DNA of 8,731 nucleotides from an uncultured Brevundimonas sp. (GCF_943913055.1 NZ_CALTWS010000118.1:1-8731); one strand, 5' to 3'. Positions 1 through 6,784 are shown, counted from the first letter of the stretch. Numbers and translations: made by a program. Notes: generated from the sequence alone by a model not told the origin.

Positions 1-712
1 AGTTGGGATTGTCCGGCGACAGGATCATGTCGAACTTCTCGGGGAACCGGGTCAGCAGGGTGTTGAACCCGCCGAGCGCCCCTGATGCGCCGCCGATCTC
101 GCTCAGCGCGATGAAGCCGATGATTAGCCCGCCGGCCACCAGCAGGGCCACCTGGACGATGTCGGTCAGGGCCACGGCCTTCAGTCCGCCCCACAGCTGA
201 TAGGCCAGGGCGAAGACGCCTATGGCGATGATGGCATAGGTCTGGTCCAGGCCGGTGACGGTGTTCACCGCGATCGATCCCAGCCACAGTATCGAGGTGA
301 CGTTCACGAAGACGTAGAGCAGCAGCCAGAACACGGCCATGACGTTGCGGATCGTCGGTCCGTACCGCTGTTGCAGGAACTGCGGCATGGTCACGATCTC
401 GTTGCGCAGGAAGATCGGCAGGAAATACTTGCCCACGATCAACAGCGTCAGCGCCGCCATCCATTCATAGGCCGCGATGCCCAGGCCGATCACATAGCCC
501 GACCCGCTCATGCCGATGATCTGTTCGGCCGATATATTGGCGGCGATCAGCGAAGCCCCGATGGCCCACCACGGCAGGTTCTTGGACGCCAGGAAATAGT
601 CGGTGGAGGTCTTGGTCACCCCCGCCTTGTCTCTGGATACCCACTGGGCCAGCCCGAAGATGAAGACGGCGTAGATGCCGAGAATGACGAGATCGATGGT
701 CGCAAGTGTCAC
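1..712 (-). CDS. Na+/sugar symporter (SSS family, vSGLT-like), N-terminal part, cut by window edge
   Basis: Inner-membrane sodium-coupled sugar uptake protein; only the first ~237 residues are visible and the frame stays open to the window edge. I chose the GTG at 710-712 because a GGGGAGG-type ribosome site lies about 6 bases upstream. The segment from about residue 42 to 105 follows Vibrio vSGLT almost residue for residue: LPWWAIGASLIAAN, then SAEQIIGMSGSGY, then AYEW, then IVGKYFLPIF. By this alignment the vSGLT sugar-contact residues N64, Q69 and E88 correspond to N59, Q64 and E83 here, while S91 is replaced by Ala86. Further on, YQLWGGLKAVALTD and FDMILSPDNP also match. About five to six membrane helices are in view. 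It is divergent from the IclR gene and probably supplies the sugar for the dehydrogenase-lactonase-dehydratase genes. Family assignment is firm; substrate (galactose, glucose, pentose) is inferred only. Confidence 0.93.
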   Translation of the reverse strand, partial: MTLATIDLVILGIYAVFIFGLAQWVSRDKAGVTKTSTDYFLASKNLPWWAIGASLIAANISAEQIIGMSGSGYVIGLGIAAYEWMAALTLLIVGKYFLPIFLRNEIVTMPQFLQQRYGPTIRNVMAVFWLLLYVFVNVTSILWLGSIAVNTVTGLDQTYAIIAIGVFALAYQLWGGLKAVALTDIVQVALLVAGGLIIGFIALSEIGGASGALGGFNTLLTRFPEKFDMILSPDNPN

Positions 713-905
713 GGTGGGCCTCCCCGGCCAGGCCCTGTTCCACGGGCTCTGACAGGAGGCTAGGTCAGGGCGGCGACACCCGCAAATGATTTTTCACAGG
801 TGTATAACGATTTCACCGGCGATAATCATATGCGTCGGGCGTCTCGTATTGCCGATGCGGCATGGCTCCCCTAGTGCTTAGGCTGTGGCTGCCCTCAGGA
901 CCGAC
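713..905. promoter_or_regulatory. Divergent promoter/operator region between symporter and IclR genes
   Basis: This 193-base gap must hold promoters for both divergent genes. On the plus strand GATAAT (821-826) is a good -10 candidate for the IclR gene, without a convincing -35. On the minus strand TTATAC (807-802) is a possible -10 for the symporter. Two near copies of GATTT(TT)CAC start at 788 and 809, 21 bases apart, about two helical turns, as expected of paired half-sites. A 5-3-5 inverted repeat, TGCCG-ATG-CGGCA (850-862), lies between the IclR -10 candidate and its start. IclR proteins often regulate the adjacent divergent gene and themselves, so these are candidate operators; the assignment is inference. 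Confidence 0.4.
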
Positions 906-1679
906 ATGACTGCCGTCGAAGACACCGATGACCGCAAGTATCGCGCGCCGGCCTTGGAAAAGGGCCTGGACGTCCTGGAACTGCTGTCCTCGCACGGCGA
1001 ACCTCTGACGCCGTCCCAGATGTCGGCCACACTCGGCCGGTCGGTCAGCGAGCTGTTTCGCATGATCCAGGTGCTGGAATTCCGCGGCTATATCGAACAG
1101 TCGTCCGGCGCCTACCGACTGACGAACCGACTGTTCACGCTCGGCCTGTCCCAGGCTCCGATACGGTCGCTGGTCGACGTGGCCCTGCCTGTCATGCGCG
1201 ACCTGGCAGACCAGACGATGCAGTCGTGCCATCTGGTGGTGCCCAGCGGAGACCAGATCGTCGTCATCGCCCGGATCGAGGGGCCGGGCGACCTGGGCTA
1301 TTCCGTGCGCATCGGTTACCGCCGCAACATCATCGAAGCAACGTCCGGTCTGATGTTCTACGGCTGTGCCAATGACAGAGCTCGGGCGCATCTGCATCAG
1401 ATGCTCGTGGACCGGTTCGGGGTGCAGAAGGTGCGACGGTTCGCGGCGGCCGCCCAGGCTGCGGCCGAGGCCGGTCATGTCGAGCGCGCCAGCGACTTTG
1501 TGAAGGGCGTTACCGATCTGGTGGTTCCGATCATGGGGGCGGACGGAATCATCGCGACCCTGATCACGCCGTACATCGAGCGGACCCCGCCGACCTGTCC
1601 GATGCCGGAGGCTGTCAACCTGCTGCGGGCAGCGGTGGCACGGATTTCCGAGGACATGAGTGGGGTTCTGCAGGCCTGA
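906..1679 (+). CDS. IclR-family transcriptional regulator
   Basis: DNA-binding regulator of about 257 residues, the normal IclR length. Residues ~12-75 form the winged helix-turn-helix: the PALEKGLDVLELLSS helix, a recognition helix around LGRSVSELFRMIQVLE, and a GYIEQ/GAYRLT wing. Residues ~80-255 are the IclR ligand-binding domain, with LPVMRDLADQT, a SCHLVV strand, RIGYRR, and a closing VPIMGADGIIATL strand. I place the start at ATG 906 because AGGA (897-900) sits 5 bases upstream; an in-frame GTG at 885 would add seven residues (MAALRTD) but has a weak ribosome site. It is divergent from the symporter and 127 bases upstream of the dehydrogenase-dehydratase operon in the same direction, so it most likely controls these sugar genes. 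The effector is unknown; a sugar acid or 2-keto-3-deoxy acid intermediate is a reasonable guess from the pathway. Confidence 0.92.
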   Translation: MTAVEDTDDRKYRAPALEKGLDVLELLSSHGEPLTPSQMSATLGRSVSELFRMIQVLEFRGYIEQSSGAYRLTNRLFTLGLSQAPIRSLVDVALPVMRDLADQTMQSCHLVVPSGDQIVVIARIEGPGDLGYSVRIGYRRNIIEATSGLMFYGCANDRARAHLHQMLVDRFGVQKVRRFAAAAQAAAEAGHVERASDFVKGVTDLVVPIMGADGIIATLITPYIERTPPTCPMPEAVNLLRAAVARISEDMSGVLQA

Positions 1680-1691
1680 CACGGTTGGGCG

Positions 1692-1720
1692 TTGACTTCG
1701 CCTGAACGGGTGCGCATTTT
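1692..1720 (+). promoter_or_regulatory. Candidate promoter of the dehydrogenase-dehydratase operon
   Basis: TTGACT (1692-1697) is a 5/6 match to the -35 consensus. A 17-base spacer leads to CATTTT (1715-1720), a weak -10 (3/6). Alphaproteobacterial promoters often keep a strong TTGAC box with a poorly conserved -10. A start near 1727 would place the inverted repeat at 1725-1758 right at the 5' end of the transcript. This suggests the operon can be transcribed independently of the IclR gene. Confidence 0.35.
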
Positions 1721-1724
1721 CGTA

Positions 1725-1758
1725 TGCAGAAACGGCTTTCATTCGTGAAAGTTCTGCA
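1725..1758 (+). promoter_or_regulatory. Nested inverted repeat (operator or 5' leader hairpin)
   Basis: Outer arms TGCAGAA (1725-1731) and TTCTGCA (1752-1758) are perfect 7-base complements. Inner arms CTTTCA (1736-1741) and TGAAAG (1746-1751) are perfect 6-base complements around a TTCG loop. The only interruption is a 4-base bulge (ACGG, 1732-1735) on the left arm. No T-run follows, so it is not an intrinsic terminator for the IclR gene. Its place just downstream of the candidate promoter fits an IclR-type operator or a stem-loop in the mRNA leader. The structure is seen; the role is inferred. Confidence 0.5.
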
Positions 1759-1806
1759 ACACGTGGATCGCCGGCAAGGCGACCGGCGCCGGGGAGGCGC
1801 AGCTCC

Positions 1807-2556
1807 ATGGCGGCCATCTATCCCGACCTCAAGGACCAGACCGTGATCGTCACCGGCGGGGCGGGAGGAATCGGCGAAGCCATCAGCCGGGCATTTCATG
1901 CCCAGGGCTGCAAGGTGGGGGTGCTGGATATCGACACGGCGCGCGGCGATCGCCTGCAGGCCGAACTGGGCGAGACCATCCATTTCGTCGGCTGCGATCT
2001 CACAGACATCAGCGCCCTGCAAGCAGCCATTGAGGTCCTACGGGCGCGTTTCGGCCCAATCGACATCCTGATCAACAACGCCGCCCACGACGAGCGCCAC
2101 GAGACGCTGGAGGTCACCGAGGCCTATTGGGACGGGCGGGTCGCGGTCAATCTGAAACACCAGTTCTTTGCGGCCCAGGCGGTGCTGCCCGACATGAAGG
2201 CTTCCGGGCGTGGGTCCATCGTCAACCTGGGCTCGACATCCTGGATGATCGGGCAGGGGGGTATGGCGGCCTATACCGCCTGCAAGTCGGCGATCATCGG
2301 TCTGACCCGGTCTCTGGCGCGAGATTTCGGTGAGTTTGGCGTGCGGGTCAATGCCGTGGCCCCCGGCTGGATCATGACCGAACGCCAGCTCGAACTCTGG
2401 GTCACGCCAGAGACCGAAAAGGACATTTACAAGAACCAGTGCCTAAAGCGGCGCCTGGTGCCCGACGACGTCGCGAAGGTGGTAGTGTTCATGAGCTCCG
2501 ACGAGGCGGGAGCCATCACCAACCAGCACCATGTCGTCGATGGCGGCTGGATCTGA
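1807..2556 (+). CDS. XylB-like SDR sugar 1-dehydrogenase (NAD-type)
   Basis: Classical short-chain dehydrogenase of 249 residues, probably cytoplasmic, oxidising an aldose at C1 to the lactone with NAD+. Visible: the Rossmann motif TGGAGGIG (16-23); Asp41 at the end of strand 2, which favours NAD over NADP; NNAA (90-93); N115; catalytic Ser143, Tyr156 and Lys160 (YTACK). From memory it resembles Caulobacter xylose dehydrogenase XylB, sharing an IYP-L start, a DERH segment, TEAYWD, QCLKRR and a VPDDVA C-terminal stretch. ATG 1807 has GGGGAGG (1791-1797) 9 bases upstream. The dehydratase starts 5 bases after its stop, so the two are co-transcribed and probably translationally coupled. With lactonase and dehydratase adjacent, a sugar dehydrogenase role is well supported; the sugar (xylose, galactose, arabinose, fucose) is not fixed by sequence. 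Confidence 0.9.
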   Translation: MAAIYPDLKDQTVIVTGGAGGIGEAISRAFHAQGCKVGVLDIDTARGDRLQAELGETIHFVGCDLTDISALQAAIEVLRARFGPIDILINNAAHDERHETLEVTEAYWDGRVAVNLKHQFFAAQAVLPDMKASGRGSIVNLGSTSWMIGQGGMAAYTACKSAIIGLTRSLARDFGEFGVRVNAVAPGWIMTERQLELWVTPETEKDIYKNQCLKRRLVPDDVAKVVVFMSSDEAGAITNQHHVVDGGWI

Positions 2557-2561
2557 CCGCC

Positions 2562-4346
2562 GTGAGTAGGCCCCTTCGCAGCCGCGCCTGGTTCGACAAT
2601 CCCGACAATCCGGACATGACCGCCCTCTATCTGGAGCGGTATCTCAACTATGGCCTTACGCGGCGTGAGCTGCAGTCCGACAAGCCCATCATCGGCATCG
2701 CCCAGACGGGCTCGGACCTCAGTCCCTGCAACCGCCACCATCTGGTCCTGGCCGAGCGTGTCCGGGAGGGTATCCGAGAGGCTGGCGGTATCGCCATGGA
2801 GTTCCCGGTCCACCCGATTCAGGAAACCGGCAAGCGACCGACGGCGGGCCTGGATCGCAACCTGGCCTATCTGGGTCTGGTCGAAAGCCTGTACGGCTAT
2901 CCGCTGGACGGGGTCGTGCTGACCATCGGCTGTGACAAGACCACGCCAGCCTGCCTGATGGCGGCGGCGACGGTCGACATGCCCGCCATTGCCCTGTCGG
3001 TCGGGCCGATGCTGAACGGCTGGCACAAGGGCGAGCGGACCGGGTCGGGCACCATCATCTGGAAGGCGCGCCAGATGCTGGCGGCCGGAGAGATCGACTA
3101 CGACGGCTTTCTGGAGCTGGTCGCGTCCTCGGCTCCGTCGGTCGGCTACTGCAACACGATGGGCACGGCCACGACCATGAACTCCCTGGCCGAGGCGCTG
3201 GGCATGTCGCTACCCGGCTCTGCCGCCATTCCGGCCCCCTACCGCGAACGGGCGCAGGTCGCCTATGAGACCGGACTGCGCATCGTCGAGATGGTGCGCG
3301 AGGACCTGAAGCCGTCGGACATCCTGACGCGCGACGCCTTTCTGAACGCCATCGTGGTCAACTCGGCCATCGGCGGCTCGACCAATGCGCCCATCCATCT
3401 GACGGCCCTGGCGCGACACGCCGGCGTCGAGGTGCCGCTGCAGGACTGGCAGACCCACGGCCTGCACGTCCCGCTGCTGGTCAATCTGCAGCCCGCGGGC
3501 GAGTATCTGGGCGAGGACTATTTCCACGCGGGCGGCGTTCCGGCCGTGGTTCACGAACTGATGCAGAAGGGACTGATCCGTCAGGACGCCCTTACGGTGA
3601 GCGGGCGGACCATCGGCCAGAACTGCGCTGGCCGGGCGACGGAGATGCCGCACGTCATCAAGCCGTTCGATGCGCCGATGAAGCCCGACGCGGGCTTCGT
3701 CGTGTTCACCGGAAATCTGTTCCACTCAGCGATCATGAAGCTAAGCGTGATCAGCCCGGAATTCCGCGCGCGCTATCTGTCGGATCCGGAGGACCCCAAC
3801 GCTTTCGAGGGGCCTGCGGTCGTGTTCGATGGGCCCGAGGACTATCACGACCGCATCGACGATCCCGCTCTGGGCATCACCGAGCGAACTCTGTTGTTCA
3901 TGCGCGGGGCCGGTCCCATCGGCTACCCCGGCGGGGCCGAGGTCGTGAACATGCGACCGCCGGCTTATCTCATCCAGCAGGGTGTGACCGCCCTGGCCTG
4001 TATCGGCGACGGGCGACAGTCCGGCACGTCGGGCTCGGCTTCCATCCTGAATGCCTCACCGGAGGCAGCGGCCGGTGGCAATATCGCCATCCTGCGGACG
4101 GGCGATCGAGTGCGGATAGACCTCAACACCGGGCGGGCGGACATTCTGATTTCCGACGAGGAGATCGCGCTGCGCCACGAGGCGCTGGAAGCGGCGGGCG
4201 GTTATGCCTATCCGGCCTCGCAGACGCCCTGGCAGGAAATTCAGCGCAGCATGGTGGGGCAGCTGGAGACCGGGGCCGTCCTGGAGCCTGCGGTCAAGTA
4301 CCACCGCATCATCGACCGGTTCGGCCTGCCGCGCGACAGTCATTAG
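2562..4346 (+). CDS. XylD-like sugar-acid dehydratase (IlvD/Edd family)
   Basis: Iron-sulfur, Mg-dependent dehydratase converting an aldonate (xylonate-type) to its 2-keto-3-deoxy acid. It has 594 residues, close to the ~590 of Caulobacter XylD, and keeps that protein's landmarks: WFDNPD-x(2)-DMTALYLER near the N terminus, IGIAQTGSD, EFPVHPI, APYRERAQVA, FDGPEDYHDRI. The three cluster cysteines are present: C56 (SPCN), C124 (GCDKTTP, with Lys126 as probable carbamylated metal ligand) and C197 (YCNTMGTA). The catalytic serine is probably S487 in GRQSGT. I chose GTG 2562 because it gives the short basic lead SRPLRSRAWF seen in homologues. A longer frame from 2439 would overlap the dehydrogenase by over 100 bases with non-homologous arginine-rich sequence. 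No good ribosome site precedes the GTG, consistent with coupling to the upstream stop. Specificity within the aldonate dehydratases is uncertain. Confidence 0.92.
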   Translation: MSRPLRSRAWFDNPDNPDMTALYLERYLNYGLTRRELQSDKPIIGIAQTGSDLSPCNRHHLVLAERVREGIREAGGIAMEFPVHPIQETGKRPTAGLDRNLAYLGLVESLYGYPLDGVVLTIGCDKTTPACLMAAATVDMPAIALSVGPMLNGWHKGERTGSGTIIWKARQMLAAGEIDYDGFLELVASSAPSVGYCNTMGTATTMNSLAEALGMSLPGSAAIPAPYRERAQVAYETGLRIVEMVREDLKPSDILTRDAFLNAIVVNSAIGGSTNAPIHLTALARHAGVEVPLQDWQTHGLHVPLLVNLQPAGEYLGEDYFHAGGVPAVVHELMQKGLIRQDALTVSGRTIGQNCAGRATEMPHVIKPFDAPMKPDAGFVVFTGNLFHSAIMKLSVISPEFRARYLSDPEDPNAFEGPAVVFDGPEDYHDRIDDPALGITERTLLFMRGAGPIGYPGGAEVVNMRPPAYLIQQGVTALACIGDGRQSGTSGSASILNASPEAAAGGNIAILRTGDRVRIDLNTGRADILISDEEIALRHEALEAAGGYAYPASQTPWQEIQRSMVGQLETGAVLEPAVKYHRIIDRFGLPRDSH

Positions 4347-5200
4347 AGGCGGATCAACGCCTGGGGCAGGCCAGGCGTGTCCACACGGACCTGATAGAGA
4401 CCACCGAGTGTCGGCTCGACCGCGCGCAACGCCGTATCCTGGCTCAGCCAGGCGGTAGTGCAGTACAGCGTGCGCAGATCGTCGCCACCAAACGCAGCCT
4501 TGGTCACGGTGCGGACCGGGAAGTCGATCTTGCCGATCCGTTCGCCCTCGGGCGAGAAGCGCGCGATGCCATAGCCGTTGAACAGGCCGACATGCACGAC
4601 GCCCGCACTGTCCACGCTGGGGCCGTCGGCGAAGCCATCGGTGGTCTCTGCAAACAACCGCTTGTTGGACAGTGCACCGTCGAGATGATCGAAGGCGTAG
4701 ATGCGCCGTTCGGTCGTGTCGTTGTGATAGAGAACAGACCCGTCCGGGCTCATCGCGGGGCCATTTGTGACACGATAGCCGTCATCATGTCGCGTTAGCC
4801 GGCCATCGGCGAACCGATAAAGTGCTCCGCTGACCGTGGCCTCGCTGTCGTCCATCGAGCCGAACCACAGGCTGCCATCGGGGGCGACGAAGCCGTCGTT
4901 GAGACGGTTCTGGGGGCGGTCAGGCTCGATCTTGGCAAGAAGGTCAAACCGGCCCGTCGCCGGGTCGAAGCGGTGCAAGCCGGAGCGCACGCCACAAATC
5001 AAGCTGCCGTCCTCGGCGGGCAGGGCGAACCCGGTTTGGTCCGGTGTCGGCCAACTGGTCGTCTCGCCGTCATCGATCCGGTAGCGGTGAAGTTGCCTGC
5101 CTTTGATGTCGACGAACCAGACGGCCCGGTCGCGTGCGACCCAGACCGGCCCCTCGGCCAGTTCGCATCGGCAATCCCAGATCAGCTGCGGCGTATTCAA
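4343..5200 (-). CDS. SMP-30/gluconolactonase family sugar lactonase (XylC-like)
   Basis: Metal-dependent lactonase, a six-bladed beta-propeller of 285 residues, that opens the aldonolactone made by the dehydrogenase. All four usual metal ligands can be placed: E16 (ELAEGPVW), N101 (NRLNDG), N146 (TNGPAMS) and D192 (FADGPS). Other family landmarks are WFVDIKGRQLHRY (28-40), LWFGSMDD (111-118), LSNKRLF (177-183) and TKAAFGG. It resembles Caulobacter XylC from memory. The start is a TTG (5198-5200) with GAGG 7 bases upstream; no ATG occurs near the conserved N terminus. It lies on the opposite strand from the dehydratase, and the two stop codons overlap in the sequence TTAG (TAA on this strand, TAG on the other). 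A minus-strand TTGACC (5256-5251) is a possible -35, but no clear -10 follows. It may also be read through from the oxidoreductase gene 133 bases upstream. Confidence 0.92.
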   Translation of the reverse strand: MNTPQLIWDCRCELAEGPVWVARDRAVWFVDIKGRQLHRYRIDDGETTSWPTPDQTGFALPAEDGSLICGVRSGLHRFDPATGRFDLLAKIEPDRPQNRLNDGFVAPDGSLWFGSMDDSEATVSGALYRFADGRLTRHDDGYRVTNGPAMSPDGSVLYHNDTTERRIYAFDHLDGALSNKRLFAETTDGFADGPSVDSAGVVHVGLFNGYGIARFSPEGERIGKIDFPVRTVTKAAFGGDDLRTLYCTTAWLSQDTALRAVEPTLGGLYQVRVDTPGLPQALIRL

Positions 5201-5333
5201 AGGCAGGCCTCAAGATGGTTGGGGGCTGAGAGCGGGCTGACACCAGACTAGGTCAACGAACGTCTCAGCGTAAGCGCCTTGGCCTCCCAGCGGGGCTGTG
5301 TCACCGAAAGTGAGCGCTATGGTCTTGACGGGT
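5201..5333. other. Intergenic spacer between oxidoreductase and lactonase genes
   Basis: A 133-base gap between two genes of the same strand. It holds the lactonase ribosome site (GAGG, 5211-5208) and a candidate -35 box TTGACC (5256-5251, minus). A small inverted repeat, TCAC-CGAAA-GTGA (5301-5313), lies just after the oxidoreductase stop; it has only a 4-base stem and no T-run, so it is not a convincing terminator. Whether the two genes form one operon is open. Confidence 0.4.
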
Positions 5334-6455
5334 CTACCGGTCGGCGGCCCAACGCGTTCGCTCCGCTTCGCTCAAGCCGATATCAACCGAAGCGCCCTCC
5401 GCCGACGAACGCACAGCGGCTTCCACGACTGCCATGACGGCGAGCGCCTGAATGGGCGGTACAGGGTTGCCTGAAAGACCCCTCATCGCGTCCCGTACGC
5501 CGATGTAGAATGCGCGCTGATCTCCGGCCTGGGCCGCGATCTGCCGGGTCGATCCGTCGGCTGAATACAGGATCAGCGGGTCTGGATCTTCGCCCCAACC
5601 GCTGTTCCCCGGGGTGAGGCCCCCCAGCAACTGGGCTTCCTGGCGATCGGCGTGTCGTTTCTCAAGGCTGCCTGTCGCACCGTGGACCAGGAACCGACAG
5701 GTCCCGCCCGCCACCAGCATACTGGCCTGAAGGGTGACGCGGCAGTCGCCGTAGATCAAAATGACATGGGCCCAGTCGTCGGTTTCGGCTCCTGAACGCA
5801 GAGCCGCCAGATTGGCCATAACTCGCTCCGGAAGACCGAACATCAGCAGAGCCTGATCCACCAGATGGGGACCCAGATCATACCAGACCCCGGACCCGCC
5901 CCCCGCCTGCTCACGCCAGCGCGCGCGGACCTCGGGACGAAAGCGGTCGAAGCGCGATTCGAAATGAGTGACGCGGCCAATCAGGCCGTCTCCGATCGCC
6001 CGTCGCACCGTCAGAAAGTCGCTGTCCCAGCGTCGGTTGTGAAACACGGACAACAGCCGGCCGGTCGCCTCGGCTTGCGTCACCAGATCACGCGCCTCAG
6101 CCATCGTTAGGGTAAAGGGCTTGTCGATGACCACGGCCTTGCCTTGGTCGAGTGCGCGCCGACCCAGCGGTGCGTGTGTCGCATTTGGACTAGCAATCAC
6201 CACAAGACCGATATCGGGATCCATGATTAGCGTCTCCGGGTCAGGATAAACCCTCACCTCGGGCCAGTCTCCCTGAACCTTTTCCGGGCGGCTGGAAGCG
6301 ACCCCCCCAAGCAGCAGGCCCTCCATGGACTGGATCAACGGTGCGTGGAAAGTCTTTCCCGCATAACCGTAACCGATCAGGCCGACGCGGATCGGAAACG
6401 TTTTTAGCAATGGTGACAAACCGATGCTGGGGTCGCAGGGTGTTTCGGTTTCCAT
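5334..6455 (-). CDS. Gfo/Idh/MocA-family oxidoreductase (YdgJ/IolW type)
   Basis: NAD(P)-dependent sugar or inositol-type oxidoreductase of 373 residues. The N-terminal Rossmann domain shows RVGLIGYGYAGKTFHAP (GxGxxG at 28-33), SPNATH (89-94) and the family lysine motif as DKPFT (111-115, normally EKP). The C-terminal substrate domain shows SVFHNRRWDSDF (136-147), ESRFDRFRPEVRARWRE (166-182) and the catalytic stretch YDLGPHLVDQ with D193 and H197. These blocks match E. coli YdgJ and Bacillus scyllo-inositol dehydrogenase IolW (YvaA) from memory. The first ~20 residues extend beyond those homologues. ATG 6455 has no clear ribosome site, but TATGAT ends 5 bases upstream, so the message could be leaderless. 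Being in the sugar-oxidation cluster, it may oxidise or reduce a related sugar or inositol; substrate not known. Confidence 0.9.
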   Translation of the reverse strand: METETPCDPSIGLSPLLKTFPIRVGLIGYGYAGKTFHAPLIQSMEGLLLGGVASSRPEKVQGDWPEVRVYPDPETLIMDPDIGLVVIASPNATHAPLGRRALDQGKAVVIDKPFTLTMAEARDLVTQAEATGRLLSVFHNRRWDSDFLTVRRAIGDGLIGRVTHFESRFDRFRPEVRARWREQAGGGSGVWYDLGPHLVDQALLMFGLPERVMANLAALRSGAETDDWAHVILIYGDCRVTLQASMLVAGGTCRFLVHGATGSLEKRHADRQEAQLLGGLTPGNSGWGEDPDPLILYSADGSTRQIAAQAGDQRAFYIGVRDAMRGLSGNPVPPIQALAVMAVVEAAVRSSAEGASVDIGLSEAERTRWAADR

Positions 6456-6675
6456 GCTACATCATAGACTGATCGGCTACCGATTGCTCGGTTTGGCGAT
6501 GTCTTTGGTTCGAACTGACCGTCATGTTCCTGGTGCCGTGACCAACCCATCTTCGAGCAACAGGACCGGTCAGACGAGCCGATCGAACCGGGCCAAGGCA
6601 CAGGCCGCGCCCTGGGTCGTCTTTTGTAGGTGTCCCTTTTAACCCTCATATTTCCGAGAAGGCCCCTTATGACTC

Positions 6676-6726
6676 ATAGCGGACGCTTGGAACGTCTTCT
6701 TTCAAGCGAGTCTCGCTGTCCGCTAT
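6676..6726. repeat. Inverted repeat / stem-loop, 9-base outer arms
   Basis: ATAGCGGAC (6676-6684) and GTCCGCTAT (6718-6726) are perfect 9-base complements. Inside them GCTTG (6685-6689), directly continuing the left arm, pairs with CAAGC (6703-6707), leaving a 10-base bulge on the right arm. This gives 14 base pairs. The AGCGGAC/GTCCGCT words recall degenerate intergenic repeats that I remember from alphaproteobacterial genomes; that link is from memory and unverified. No T-run follows on either strand. Confidence 0.55.
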
Positions 6727-6751
6727 CAAACGTTCGGCCTATTGCCGCAGA

Positions 6752-6784
6752 CATCTTGTCCGCGATGAAGCGGTCTGCAAGATG
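6752..6784. repeat. Stem-loop, 7+4 base stem
   Basis: CATCTTG (6752-6758) pairs with CAAGATG (6778-6784), and inside it CCGC (6760-6763) pairs with GCGG (6770-6773) around loop GATGAA. The internal loop is 1 base against 4. It starts about 30 bases beyond the GH5 stop, so it could end or stabilise the GH5 transcript, but no T-run follows on the minus strand. It repeats the GTCCGC-GAT/GTCCGCTAT word of the neighbouring repeat, suggesting both belong to one element. Confidence 0.5.

Noticed and set aside
371..763. 130-codon plus-strand open frame over the symporter gene
   Set aside because: The opposite strand encodes a near-exact vSGLT-like sequence; this product is low-complexity and polar with no recognisable domain.
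813..1817. 334-codon open frame on the minus strand over the IclR gene
   Set aside because: It is antisense to a well-recognised IclR protein, His/Arg/Gln-rich with no family features, as expected of shadow frames in GC-rich DNA.
2439..2561. N-terminal extension of the dehydratase from an upstream ATG
   Set aside because: It would overlap the dehydrogenase by 118 bases and adds Arg-rich sequence absent from homologues; GTG 2562 gives the family-like N terminus.
5301..5313. Small inverted repeat TCAC-CGAAA-GTGA as a terminator of the oxidoreductase gene
   Set aside because: The stem is only 4 bases and no T-run follows.
6404..6649. 81-codon minus-strand open frame in the intergenic region
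   Set aside because: It overlaps the conserved start of the oxidoreductase in another frame, has no good ribosome site that I can see, and has no family resemblance.
6676..6726. MITE or insertion-sequence remnant
   Set aside because: The 9-base inverted arms enclose only 33 bases, and I see no flanking target duplication or transposase fragment.
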